Assembly: GCA_030828175.1 (NCBI GenBank)
Contig: JAURDB010000011.1
Coordinates: 1 to 34,340 of the forward strand
DNA: 34,340 bases
Direction: 5' to 3'
Origin: Flavobacteriales bacterium
GTDB lineage: Bacteria > Bacteroidota > Bacteroidia > Flavobacteriales_D > Sanyastnellaceae
Shown one piece after another: positions 24,678 through 33,219 of this stretch. How positions within the stretch are numbered: position 1 is the stretch's first letter; the number at the start of each line of letters is the position of its first letter. Below the pieces are notes generated by a model. That model was given only the letters and a program-made list of their open reading frames with translations. It had not been told where the DNA came from and did no database searches. The translations under genes and the position numbers were made by a program.

Positions 24678-24708
24678 CTTGAGTTTCTTTAGCGGGGTCG
24701 TAGTTTCG
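24678..24708 (+). promoter_or_regulatory. Promoter for the glycosyltransferase-rnhB pair
   Basis: CTTG, exactly 19 bases, then TAGTTTCG, ending four bases before the ATG. It fits the same layout as the tRNA and HU promoters with one mismatch in each element. Start of transcription would fall at or very near the start codon, so the mRNA may be leaderless. Confidence 0.45.
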
Positions 24709-24712
24709 TCTC

Positions 24713-25915
24713 ATGGCGGTGATGGCCATCAATACGCGTCTCGTCATTCCGGGAAAACTCGATGGCATTGGCTGGTTCACCCTGGAGACGGTGCAACGGA
24801 TCACGGCCAATCACCCGGAGCACCAATTCCACCTTCTTTTCGACCGAACCCCTCCCGAGGATTTGTTTCCCGGTGACAATGTCCATTGCCATTGGCTTTG
24901 GCCACCAGCGCGCCGTCCATTCCTGCAGGATTTGTGGTTCGATTACAGCGTCACAAGGTGCCTTCGCAGCATCGGTGCCGATCTGTTTCTGTCGACCGAT
25001 GGTTTTCTCAGCACCCGGACCCCGGTCCCCCAAGTGGTCGTTCAGCACGATTTGAACTTTGAGCACCATCCAGAATGGCTTCCAAACGGCGTTGCTCAGC
25101 ACTACCTGAAACGCTTTCCGGACGCTGCACGCAGGGCCCTTCGCGTGGCCACGGTCAGCGCATTCAGCGCCCAGGACATCCACGAGAGATACGGAGTAGG
25201 CCTCGATCGGATTGACGTGGTCCACAACGGGGCGGGAACGGCCTATCACACCTTGCCACTGGGGCTCGATGCAGGTTCCCGCGCGGAGGCGGTCCGAAGC
25301 CAATTCACCGACGGCCGGCCTTATTTCGTGTACGTGGGGACCCAGCACCCCCGAAAGAACCTCGACGGGTTGTTGGAGGCGTTCCAGAAGTATCGGGAAA
25401 GGGGAGGACAATGGGATTTGCTGCTCGTGGGGACCGCATTGTGGCGCCGACGAGGGTTTGATGCCCGCCGTGCATTGGGACAGTTGAACGATGGCGTCGC
25501 GAGCCACGTGCACCAATCGGGTTGGCTGCCGCAGGAAGAGTTGGCTCAAGTCCTGGCCACGGCAGGAGGCTTGGTTTTCATTCCATGGTTTGAAGGCTTC
25601 GGCATTCCCATGGTGGAGGCTTTTGCAGCCGGTACTCCTGTCATTCACAGCAACCGGACTTCATTGCCAGAGGTCGCCGATGGAGCGGGCCTGGAGGTGA
25701 ATCCAGGCGATTCCGCCGCGGTAGCCGAAGCGATGCTCAGGCTTGAAAATGAGCCCGCTTTGCGGCAGGCATTGATTGAGAAGGGACGAAACAGAGCGGA
25801 GGACTTCAGTTGGGAAAGGACGTCGCACTTGCTTTGGGAGTGCATGCAAAAAGCAGGAGGCGACATCGGGTTGGACTTGTGTACGACCATTCCCTCCGAA
25901 AAAGTCGGGGCGTGA
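24713..25915 (+). CDS. Glycosyltransferase family 4
   Basis: The 400-residue enzyme has the GT-B fold of family GT4, which moves a sugar from a nucleotide donor with retention. Visible marks are the second-domain entry YFVYVGTQHPRKNLDGLLEA and the E-x7-E motif in WFEGFGIPMVEAFAAGTPVI, where the second Glu contacts the donor, and NRTSLPEVADGAG after it. Sugar and acceptor cannot be told from sequence. It diverges from the Wzz/polymerase pair, so it probably adds a residue to the same surface glycan. A second Met three codons in (MAINTRLVIPG) is an alternative start. Its TGA overlaps the GTG of rnhB. Confidence 0.93.
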   Translation: MAVMAINTRLVIPGKLDGIGWFTLETVQRITANHPEHQFHLLFDRTPPEDLFPGDNVHCHWLWPPARRPFLQDLWFDYSVTRCLRSIGADLFLSTDGFLSTRTPVPQVVVQHDLNFEHHPEWLPNGVAQHYLKRFPDAARRALRVATVSAFSAQDIHERYGVGLDRIDVVHNGAGTAYHTLPLGLDAGSRAEAVRSQFTDGRPYFVYVGTQHPRKNLDGLLEAFQKYRERGGQWDLLLVGTALWRRRGFDARRALGQLNDGVASHVHQSGWLPQEELAQVLATAGGLVFIPWFEGFGIPMVEAFAAGTPVIHSNRTSLPEVADGAGLEVNPGDSAAVAEAMLRLENEPALRQALIEKGRNRAEDFSWERTSHLLWECMQKAGGDIGLDLCTTIPSEKVGA

Positions 25916-26520
25916 AGAAGTTGCGACGGCACGCCTTGAAAGGCCGCCTCGAAGCAGGGGTGGATGAGGCTGGCAGAGGCTGTCTTGCAGGACCCGTGAC
26001 GGCAGCAGCCGTGATTCCAGGCAAGGCTGGAGCAAGTTGGCTCAAGGAAGGACTCGATGACAGCAAGAAACTAACGCCAGAGGTGCGTCAACGCTTGCGG
26101 ACACGGATTGAGCAGGAAGCCCTTGCCTGGGCGGTGGGTTGGGCAACCGTGCAGGAAATTGAGGAGCTCAACATTCTCAATGCCACACATCTGGCCATGC
26201 ACCGGGCGGTGGATGCACTGACCACAAGGCCCGAATTCCTCCTCATCGATGGCAACCGGTTCAAGCCCCATGAGATCCCGCACAGCTGCGAAATCAAAGG
26301 CGACGGGCGATTTCTTTCGATAGCGGCGGCCAGCATACTGGCGAAAACGCACAGGGACGATCACATGCTCGCTCTTTCGGTAAACCACCCCGAGTATGGG
26401 TGGCCTCAAAACAAGGGATATCCAACGCGTTCGCATCGGGAAGCCATCCTGCGGTGGGGTTCCACAGCGATGCACCGGCGAACTTTCCGCGGTGCGCAAG
26501 GACGGTTATTTCAAGATTAA
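25912..26520 (+). CDS. rnhB: Ribonuclease HII
   Basis: RNase HII cuts RNA in RNA-DNA hybrids and removes ribonucleotides misplaced in DNA. The acidic active-site residues are in AGVDEAGRGCLAGPV, LLIDGNRF and AKTHRDD, and DDSKKLT is typical. The 202-residue length from GTG 25912 is normal; the track's start at 25810 lies in the glycosyltransferase gene and gives an unsupported 34-residue lead. The start and the upstream stop share GTGA, implying coupled translation with a glycosyltransferase, which is a chance-looking pairing. The gene ends 109 bases before the large surface protein. Confidence 0.95.
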   Translation: MKKLRRHALKGRLEAGVDEAGRGCLAGPVTAAAVIPGKAGASWLKEGLDDSKKLTPEVRQRLRTRIEQEALAWAVGWATVQEIEELNILNATHLAMHRAVDALTTRPEFLLIDGNRFKPHEIPHSCEIKGDGRFLSIAAASILAKTHRDDHMLALSVNHPEYGWPQNKGYPTRSHREAILRWGSTAMHRRTFRGAQGRLFQD

Positions 26521-26586
26521 GGACGAATTATCGCCCCCCATCTATTTATAGCGTTATGCTTCGGTTAATGCTTGGGTTCCGGCCCT

Positions 26587-26614
26587 TTTGTGGGCGGGAA
26601 CAAGTCTAATTTCG
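26587..26614 (+). promoter_or_regulatory. Weak promoter candidate for the large surface protein
   Basis: TTTG and TAATTTCG are separated by 16 bases rather than 19, ending 15 bases before the first plausible ATG. Both elements individually fit the local consensus. The short spacing makes this uncertain. Confidence 0.3.
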
Positions 26615-26629
26615 CCTTACCAAACCCAC

Positions 26630-29600
26630 ATGCAATACACCATGCGCGCATTACTTCTGGTCTTCTCGGCCCTCTTGACTTTCTCACTCTCCGCACAGAC
26701 GGCCTACCTGGCAATGTTGGCGGATCCCACTGATGATGCTTCGGCACGTTTCGTGAAGATTTCCAACAACTCGGGCGCTGACCTCGACCTCACCGGTTGG
26801 TACCTGCTGCGCTGGACCAATGCCAACCTCGATCCCACCGCGTCTTCCCAGTTCGATCTGGGCGCCTATGGCACGCTGTACGACACGGGATGCCTGTATG
26901 TGGCCGCCTCTGCGACCGGCTTCGAGGCCGCATATGGCTTCGCCCCTGACCTCGTGGCGGGAACCGGCGGTTCAGCAGACGGAAACGGCGACGACCAGCT
27001 TGCCCTGTACAATGCTGCGGGTGAAATCGTGGATTTCTTCGGTGTGATTGGAGAAGATGGCACCGATACCTGTCACGAATTCGAAGACGGCTATGCCCTT
27101 CGCAACACCACTGCCCCTGACGGAGAATTCTGGAACGGGGACAATTGGACCGTCTACAGCGATGCTTCCGCCGCCACAGGATGCTTCGACCACAATGCCG
27201 GGCAAGAGCAGACTGCCGCCCAAATCGCCGCCCTCGTATCCCAATGCGTCCTGGTCGGCGTTGAAATCGGAGGCTGTACCGACGAGACGGCCACCAACTA
27301 CAACGCCAACGCCACCTTTGACGACGGAAGCTGCACCTACCCCGTTGATGTGACCATCAGTGAGATACAGCAGGACATGGGCGCCGACGACAACGGCACA
27401 TTCAATGGCCAGGTGGTCAATGTGTACGGCATCGTCACTGGCGTCTATGGCAGCAACACTTCCATCCAAGACGGAACGGGCGCATGGAGCGGCATTTTTG
27501 TCTACGTAAATGGTGGCTTGCTCGACGCCAATGGCGTTCAGGTTGCATTGGGAGACAGTGTTTTGGTCAACGGAACCGTCGGCAGTTTCAGTGGGGGCAC
27601 CCAGCTGACTTCAGCGACCGCAACCATTCTCAACAGCGGCAATGCCTTGCCTGCACCGACTGTGCTTTCTACGGCAGATGCCAACCTCGAAGAATACGAG
27701 GGCGTGCTCTGTCAGGTCACCGGTACCATCACGGGTGAACTCAACAACTTCGGCGAGTTCACCATCGACGACGGCAGCGGCAACCACACGGTCGACGACC
27801 TCGGCTACGACGGTTACACGGACCAGGGCGCCATGCTCGGCGACAGCTATCGCGTCACCGGTGCCATCAACGGCGGATTCGGCAACAGCATTGAACCCCG
27901 TGACGCAGGCGACTTCCAGAAGCTGGGTTGCACCAACCCCGCCGCCGACAACTACGACGTGGCGGCGGTCATTGATGACGACAGCTGCAACATCGTGGAC
28001 GGCGCGATTGCCATTGCTACCATTCAACAGGGGCAAGCCCTGGATCCCCCGGTGTTCAATGACTCGCTGGTCACCATCAGCGGTATCGTCACCGGTGTTT
28101 ACGGCAGCCTCTTCAGCGTTCAGCAGGGACAGGGTGCTTACAGCGGCATCTTCGGCTTCAATCCGGAAGTTGCCGTCGCAGAGGGCGACTTCGTGAGCCT
28201 GACGGGTGTGATTTCCGAGTACTTCGAGCTCACCCAGATTCAGGGCGTGGGTGGCAATCCGATCGCCACGAGCATTTTGAGCCAAGGCAACGAACTGCCC
28301 GCAGCAGAGGTTCTCGGAACGGCTGCAGTCAATATGGAGGAGTGGGAAGGCGTTCTCGTGCAGACCACGGGTGTTGTGTCTTCACCCGATCTCGGAAACG
28401 GAGAGTGGGGCATCGACGACGCTTCCGGCGAAGTGCGCGTGGACGACCGCGGCTGGGATCACCAAGCGACCGGCGAGGTCGTCATCAACGCCCAATTCCA
28501 GGTCACGGCTCCGCTTCACTACAGCTTCGGCAACTTCAAGTTGATTCCGCGCGCTGAGGCCGATGTGTTGCTATACGGCTGCACCTTGCCCAACGCCGAC
28601 AACTACACCCCGGGCTCCGACATTGACGACGGATCCTGCACGGGCAGCGAGCCTTGCGACCTCTTCTTCAGCGAGGCCGCCGAGGGTTCCTCAAACAACA
28701 AGTACATCGAGGTCTACAACCCGACCAACAGCCCGGTCAGCCTGGCGCTGTACACCATCGCCAACCAGAGCAACGGTGCCAACAATACGGACACCATTGC
28801 CCAGGAGTGGGATTACTGGAACGACATCTTCCCGACCGGTGGTTCCCTCGGCCCGGGTGAGACCTTCCTCATCGTGCACCCCTCGGCCGCACCGGAATTG
28901 CTGGACAGTGCAGACGCCACCTGGGCCTTCATGTCCAACGGAGACGATGCTGTAGGCCTGATCTACAGTGCTACCGCTTCCTTCGGCAACGGCGGAGACT
29001 GGACCCTCATCGACGCGATCGGTGAGCCCTACGGTCTTGACCCCGGTTCCGCTTGGGACGTCGCTGGAACCACCAACGGTACGCAAGACCACACCATCCG
29101 TAGAAAGTCCAATGTCTCTTACGGTAACGGTGGAGACTGGGCCGCTTCCGCCGGCACTTCTCCGGAGGACAGCGAGTGGATTGTGCTCGACAGCGACTAC
29201 GCCCTGCTCAACGGTTTGGAGGGCTACAACAGCCATGAATTCAACGGACTTTGTGCCGCCGACTCTGAAGGATGTACCGATCCGCTGGCCTTGAACTACG
29301 ATCCCAATGCCACCGTGGACGACGGCAGCTGTCTGTTCATCCCCAATGTGACCATCCAGGAGATCAACCAGGGCCTTACCTCGGGCATCGTAACGACTTC
29401 CGGTATCGTGACCGGAGTCTACCTCACGGATGACGGTTCCTTCGGCAACCAGGCGGCCTTCACCATTCAGAATGGAACCGGTGCCTTCTCCGGTTACTGG
29501 GTCCGCGGTTCGAGTGCTACGCTCGAGTCCATCGGCAACGTCATGGTGGGCGATGAAGTGGAAATCACAGGTTCACCGGACAGCTGGTTCGGCAACGATT

Positions 29601-30943
29601 ACTTCCCCAACCCGACCATCAACATCATCTCCTCAGGCAATCCGCTTCCCGCGGCAGAGGTGCTCGCTTCGGGCGATGTCAACCTCGAGGAGTGGGAGGC
29701 AGTCCTCGTTTCGGTCACTGCGGAATGCGACAACCCCGACCTCGGATTTGCTGAGTGGTCCATCAACGATGGCAGTGGGGGTGCCCGTGTGAACGACCGT
29801 GCCTACGACGCGTTCGGCGCAGGCGTGGTCGAAGCCGGTCGCACCTACCGTGTGACGGCGCCGACGGGCTATGCCTACGGCAACTGGAAGATTGAGCCCC
29901 GCGACTCTACGGACGTGGTGCGTCTCGGTTGCACCGACCCGACCTTCCCGAACTATTGGTCCCTCGCCAACGAGGACGATGGCAGCTGTGCCAACATCCC
30001 CGGTTGCACGGACCCCGCTGCGGACAACTACAACCCCGCCGCGACCTCCGATGACGGCAGCTGTGTGATCACGGGCTGTACCGACGCTACGGCGTTGAAC
30101 TACAACCCCAACGCCACGGTGGAAGACAACACCACCTGCTACTACACGTTGCCGAACATCATCGTCAACGAGATCCACTACAATCCTTGTGACAACCAGG
30201 GTGGGGACTTCGATTGGGAGTTCGTCGAGTTCTACAATGCCGGTGACGAAGCCGACATCAGCGGATACGAAGTGTGGTTCGCCTTCTCCGACCCCACGTC
30301 CATCTCCTTGGCGATGACCTTCCCCGAAGGCACCATCATCCCGGCGGACAGCTACTTCCTTGTGGTGCCGGGCCTCGTTGCCCTGTCCAACTATGAGGCC
30401 ATGGGCATCACCACCTTCCTCATGGACAACGGCAACTGGGGCAACAGCGCCGGAACGGCCCAGCTCCAGGACGCCTATGGCAACATCGTGGATGCGGTCA
30501 CCTACGACGATGCAGCACCATGGCCCTCGCAGGAAATCAGCGTGCTCGGCAACGTGCTCGCAGCGAGCCCCGATGGAGGATGTGCTTCCCTCGAGCTCAT
30601 CATGACCGATTTGAACAACGACGACCCCGACAACTGGCAGGCCAGCTGGGTGGACAACGGCACCCCGGGTGCGGCCAACAGTTCGGCCTTCGGCTGCACG
30701 GACGGTGGGGCTTGCAACTACGATGCGGTCGCCCTCTTCGACGACGCCAGCTGCACGTACGACTGCATCGGATGTACCTACGAAGGGGCCAGCAACTATG
30801 ACGAGACGGCAACCATCGACGATGGCAGTTGCAGCCTCGACCTTGTCAACCCCTGCCCGACCGACCTCAACGGCGACGGCACGACCTCGGTGAGCGACCT
30901 GCTCATCCTGCTCGGTGCCTTCGCTACGGACTGCGCAGAGTAA
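26630..30943 (+). CDS. Large secreted modular protein: lamin-tail-like domains, OB-like modules, Cys repeats, dockerin-like end
   Basis: The 1437-residue protein starts with a signal peptide (MRALLLVFSALLTFSLSAQ); ATG 26642 is an equally good start. The order is: lamin-tail-like domain 1 (26693-27271), OB-like module 1 (27350-27925), OB-like module 2 (27995-28576), lamin-tail-like 2 (28640-29269; FSEAAEGSSNNKYIEVYN), OB-like module 3 (29342-29926), lamin-tail-like 3 (30140-30691; VNEIHYNP and WEFVEFYNAGD). Cys repeats stand at nearly every boundary. It ends in a DLNGDGTTSVSDLL motif. Such domains occur in surface adhesins and beside extracellular nucleases, but no nuclease or other catalytic motif is seen. 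No familiar type IX C-terminal sorting domain is visible. Codons ending in C are favoured more than in the flanking genes, a hint of high expression. Confidence 0.85.
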   Translation: MQYTMRALLLVFSALLTFSLSAQTAYLAMLADPTDDASARFVKISNNSGADLDLTGWYLLRWTNANLDPTASSQFDLGAYGTLYDTGCLYVAASATGFEAAYGFAPDLVAGTGGSADGNGDDQLALYNAAGEIVDFFGVIGEDGTDTCHEFEDGYALRNTTAPDGEFWNGDNWTVYSDASAATGCFDHNAGQEQTAAQIAALVSQCVLVGVEIGGCTDETATNYNANATFDDGSCTYPVDVTISEIQQDMGADDNGTFNGQVVNVYGIVTGVYGSNTSIQDGTGAWSGIFVYVNGGLLDANGVQVALGDSVLVNGTVGSFSGGTQLTSATATILNSGNALPAPTVLSTADANLEEYEGVLCQVTGTITGELNNFGEFTIDDGSGNHTVDDLGYDGYTDQGAMLGDSYRVTGAINGGFGNSIEPRDAGDFQKLGCTNPAADNYDVAAVIDDDSCNIVDGAIAIATIQQGQALDPPVFNDSLVTISGIVTGVYGSLFSVQQGQGAYSGIFGFNPEVAVAEGDFVSLTGVISEYFELTQIQGVGGNPIATSILSQGNELPAAEVLGTAAVNMEEWEGVLVQTTGVVSSPDLGNGEWGIDDASGEVRVDDRGWDHQATGEVVINAQFQVTAPLHYSFGNFKLIPRAEADVLLYGCTLPNADNYTPGSDIDDGSCTGSEPCDLFFSEAAEGSSNNKYIEVYNPTNSPVSLALYTIANQSNGANNTDTIAQEWDYWNDIFPTGGSLGPGETFLIVHPSAAPELLDSADATWAFMSNGDDAVGLIYSATASFGNGGDWTLIDAIGEPYGLDPGSAWDVAGTTNGTQDHTIRRKSNVSYGNGGDWAASAGTSPEDSEWIVLDSDYALLNGLEGYNSHEFNGLCAADSEGCTDPLALNYDPNATVDDGSCLFIPNVTIQEINQGLTSGIVTTSGIVTGVYLTDDGSFGNQAAFTIQNGTGAFSGYWVRGSSATLESIGNVMVGDEVEITGSPDSWFGNDYFPNPTINIISSGNPLPAAEVLASGDVNLEEWEAVLVSVTAECDNPDLGFAEWSINDGSGGARVNDRAYDAFGAGVVEAGRTYRVTAPTGYAYGNWKIEPRDSTDVVRLGCTDPTFPNYWSLANEDDGSCANIPGCTDPAADNYNPAATSDDGSCVITGCTDATALNYNPNATVEDNTTCYYTLPNIIVNEIHYNPCDNQGGDFDWEFVEFYNAGDEADISGYEVWFAFSDPTSISLAMTFPEGTIIPADSYFLVVPGLVALSNYEAMGITTFLMDNGNWGNSAGTAQLQDAYGNIVDAVTYDDAAPWPSQEISVLGNVLAASPDGGCASLELIMTDLNNDDPDNWQASWVDNGTPGAANSSAFGCTDGGACNYDAVALFDDASCTYDCIGCTYEGASNYDETATIDDGSCSLDLVNPCPTDLNGDGTTSVSDLLILLGAFATDCAE
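27272..30832 (+). repeat. Nine Cys-bounded 21-22-residue repeats inside the surface protein
   Basis: The pattern is G-C-T-x(5-6)-N-Y-x(7-8)-D-D-x-S-C with two Cys per unit. Units lie at 27272-27334, 27926-27988, 28577-28639, 29270-29332, 29927-29989, 30002-30064, 30074-30139 (one residue longer, ending DNTTC), 30692-30754 and 30770-30832. Six units are intact at every consensus position; unit 3 has GCTLP, unit 5 has FPNYW and unit 8 has GACNY and DDASC. The DD and D/N residues suggest calcium binding and the Cys pair a disulfide, by analogy with thrombospondin type 3-like repeats. They act as spacers between folded domains, with clusters of three and of two near the C-terminus. Confidence 0.9.
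27350..29926 (+). repeat. Three duplicated OB-like modules (about 190 residues each)
   Basis: Modules at 27350-27925, 27995-28576 and 29342-29926 share a start like TI-x-EI-x-Q or TIQQGQ, the motif GIVTGVY (near 27428, 28078 and 29398), a GTGAWSGIF / GQGAYSGIF / GTGAFSGYW strand, LPA-x-x-VL, and N-x-EE-[WY]-E-x-VL. Each seems to hold two small beta-barrels, as in the OB-fold domains found beside extracellular nucleases in Bacteroidota. Modules 2 and 3 look more alike than either does to module 1. Confidence 0.7.
30854..30943 (+). other. C-terminal dockerin-like / EF-hand motif
   Basis: The final 29 residues run CPTDLNGDGTTSVSDLLILL and then a short Gly-Ala-Phe segment with a closing Cys and AE. 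D-x-N-x-D-G is a calcium-binding loop and the SDLLILLG helix follows as in dockerin repeats. Only one such repeat is present, bounded by Cys. Similar endings are, as I recall, common on secreted proteins of this order. Confidence 0.7.
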
Positions 30944-30965
30944 TCGAAATCAGCCCAGAATACGG

Positions 30966-30999
30966 AAAGGCGGTGCACTGTGCATCGCCTTTCTTTTTT
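30966..30999 (+). terminator. Strong intrinsic terminator after the surface protein
   Basis: AAAGGCGGTGCA pairs with TGCATCGCCTTT over twelve positions with a single G-T wobble and a three-base loop (CTG), followed by CTTTTTT. It lies 22 bases after the stop codon and ends 29 bases before the next ATG. This is the clearest terminator in the window. Confidence 0.92.
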
Positions 31000-31028
31000 C
31001 GGAAATTCGCGCACCACGGCCACCTTTT

Positions 31029-32714
31029 ATGATCAGCCTTCTCCAAGTCTTGAACCTCCTGGGCGCATTGGGCCTCTTCATCTACGGCATGGTCGTGATG
31101 AGCGAGGCCATCCAGCGCCTCACAGGAGACCGCATGAGAAGGGCGGTGGGAAGGGTGACCCGCAAGCCGGAGCGGGCATACCTCGCGGGGCTTTCCCTTA
31201 CAGGCATCCTCCAATCGAGCAGCGCCATCTCGGTCATCGCAGTGAGCTTTGTCCAGGTGGGATTGCTGCGGTTGTCCGAGGCTTTCTTCTTCCTTTTGGG
31301 CGCCAATGTGGGTACGACGGTCACGGGTTGGCTCGTGGCCCTCACCTTGAGCAAGCCTTCTCTGGGCAGCCTCGCGTTGCCCTTGTTGACCCTGGCGTTG
31401 CCACTGTTGTTTTTTCGGCGTCGCAGAACGCGATCGTTGGGAGAAGCCATCATCGGCTTTGCCTTGATGTTCGTGGGACTGGGATTGCTCAAGGCCGGGG
31501 TTCCACCGATAACGGAAGCGGGCATGGCGGAGTTCTTGGACTTCATCAACGTGGGAGGCGTTGGAACTGTCCTCGGCGCAGTGGGCATAGGAGTGCTGGC
31601 CACCGCGGCATTGCAGAGTTCGTCGGCCGTACTCGCCTTGATCATCACCCTCGCAGCAGGCGGCATCGTCACCGAGACGATAGGAGCGGCCGTGGTTCTG
31701 GGGGCCAACATTGGCACCACTTCCACGGCCGTGTTGGCATCGCTCGTGCTCGGTAGGGAAGCGCGCAGGGCAGCGATGGCTCACGTTCTCATCAACCTAC
31801 TCGGTGCCATCCTGTTTTTGCCAGTGCTGACCCCTGCCTTGCATATGGTGCATTGGTTTCTGGAGCCCGGTGGTGATTTCATTGCGGATGTGGCCATCGT
31901 GCTGGCCTTGTTTCATACAATGTTCAACCTATTGGTAACCAGCATTTTTGGACTCTTCCCACGCCCTTTGCTTTGGCTGACCCGAAGGCTGATTCCGGGA
32001 GAAGGTGGACGCGAGTTTCGGACCCCCGTGGTGACCGTCAGTGCCATGGATGCCCCTGAATTACAGGTGCTCGAGGCCCAGCGCGAGGCCGAACATCATC
32101 ACGAGTTGAGCATTCGGATGATCCAAGGTTTGGTGAAAGTCATGAGCATTACAGATGCCATAAAGCGCCAGAGGGAGGAGGAGCGCCTGAAGGAACTGAA
32201 GATGTTGAGCGGACGGTATGAATCGGAGGTCAAGACGTTTCTCGAGCGGCTGGCGCGCAGCAAGACATCCGGCGCTACGTATCGTCAAGTGCAGTTTTTG
32301 CTTGAGTGGTGCACCGACATAGGGCAAACGGTTGAACTGATGCACGACTTCTTGGAGGTTCAGATGGAGCGGGAGCGCAATGAGGTCTTTTTTGCACCCA
32401 AGCAGAGGGCGAGATTGGTAGCCATGCTGGAAGAACTGCGTCAGGGCTTGGATGCCATGGCGGGGATGAATCATCCGGCACAACAGGGCAAGATTGTCAT
32501 CCGAGAACAGATCAGTCGCGTCGAACGTCACCTTGCAAGCGCCACGATTCTCCGGGAGCAAATGCGGACAAAACACCTCGAGGATTCCAGAAGAGGTCGG
32601 TATTCCGTCGAAAGCGGCAGAACATTCAATGAAATGGCCAACTTGTTGGAAGAGATAGGATTGCGAATGGGAATCCTCGTCTCGAAATACGAGATGATTT
32701 TCAGGGCTTCGTAA
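31029..32714 (+). CDS. Na/Pi cotransporter family protein with PhoU-like C-terminus
   Basis: The 561-residue protein has an N-terminal membrane half (about 1-320) with the duplicated QSS signature of the PNaS family: GILQSSSAISVI and AALQSSSAVLAL, each followed by a glycine-rich GAN-x-GTT motif (LGANVGTTVTG, LGANIGTTSTA). Such proteins move phosphate with sodium, or in some cases other ions. The C-terminal part (about 350-561) is a charged helical domain like PhoU, a probable regulator of the transport half. The track's start at 30915 is inside the previous gene; ATG 31029 gives MISLLQVLNLLG. Substrate is not certain. The last 14 bases overlap the convergent lipoprotein gene. Confidence 0.93.
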   Translation: MISLLQVLNLLGALGLFIYGMVVMSEAIQRLTGDRMRRAVGRVTRKPERAYLAGLSLTGILQSSSAISVIAVSFVQVGLLRLSEAFFFLLGANVGTTVTGWLVALTLSKPSLGSLALPLLTLALPLLFFRRRRTRSLGEAIIGFALMFVGLGLLKAGVPPITEAGMAEFLDFINVGGVGTVLGAVGIGVLATAALQSSSAVLALIITLAAGGIVTETIGAAVVLGANIGTTSTAVLASLVLGREARRAAMAHVLINLLGAILFLPVLTPALHMVHWFLEPGGDFIADVAIVLALFHTMFNLLVTSIFGLFPRPLLWLTRRLIPGEGGREFRTPVVTVSAMDAPELQVLEAQREAEHHHELSIRMIQGLVKVMSITDAIKRQREEERLKELKMLSGRYESEVKTFLERLARSKTSGATYRQVQFLLEWCTDIGQTVELMHDFLEVQMERERNEVFFAPKQRARLVAMLEELRQGLDAMAGMNHPAQQGKIVIREQISRVERHLASATILREQMRTKHLEDSRRGRYSVESGRTFNEMANLLEEIGLRMGILVSKYEMIFRAS

Positions 32715-33219
32715 CCAGGGCCGTCAGGAGCGTGTCGCTCGATTGGAGGTCCCGGTCCACGATGTGCACCGCAAAGCGAAGTGTATCCCAATCCGAAGTG
32801 AGGAAATATCGGGGCTCCAGGGCCACGGTGATGGTTCCACGTTGCGCCTTGTTTTGTCCGGTTGGGGCAATCAGGGGCGCTCGGTAATGGAAAGGGACTT
32901 GCCCGAGCTCAGGGTTCAGTTCAATGGTTACCCATTGGTCATCCCTCCATTCTTGGTAGGTACAGAAAACGTTGTGATGGAAAGGACAGGACGGACAGAA
33001 GGCCTCGGTGGTATCGGACTGCTCCAATCCGAAGTTTCCATCGCCATCCTCGAATCCCAGCAGAAGTGTTCCGGATTCTCCTTCAGTAATCAGGTCAATG
33101 GAGGTGAGTCTCGGTTCGGGTGGCAAGGAGACGGGAGGTTCGCAAGCCGAGAACAGCAAGGCCAACACCAAGACAACAAAACCACCATTGGGTAAGATGC
33201 AATTCAAATCCTTGCTCAC
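32701..33219 (-). CDS. Small lipoprotein of unknown function
   Basis: The 172-residue product has a signal sequence (GFVVLVLALLFSAC) with the lipobox FSAC, so it should be lipid-anchored in the envelope. The mature part carries GFEDGDGNFGL, a motif I have seen in uncharacterised Bacteroidota lipoproteins that may bind calcium, and a FCPSCPFH segment with two close cysteines. No function can be assigned. The start is GTG at 33219 (no ATG is in frame); TTG 33207 is an alternative. It is divergent from the acyl-protein synthetase with 30 bases between starts and overlaps the transporter gene at its 3' end. Confidence 0.75.
   Translation of the reverse strand: MSKDLNCILPNGGFVVLVLALLFSACEPPVSLPPEPRLTSIDLITEGESGTLLLGFEDGDGNFGLEQSDTTEAFCPSCPFHHNVFCTYQEWRDDQWVTIELNPELGQVPFHYRAPLIAPTGQNKAQRGTITVALEPRYFLTSDWDTLRFAVHIVDRDLQSSDTLLTALVTKP

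Noticed and set aside
26540-26562. Terminator after rnhB
   Set aside because: GCGTTA/TAATGC gives a six-pair stem with a wobble but no T-run follows; too weak to list.
27272-30832. CRISPR-like or tandem DNA repeat
   Set aside because: The repeats are protein-level motifs in one reading frame, irregularly spaced and not identical in DNA.
30924-31784. 286-codon minus-strand ORF at the surface protein/transporter boundary
   Set aside because: It crosses the strong terminator and the transporter start and is Gln/His/Arg-rich as expected of a shadow.
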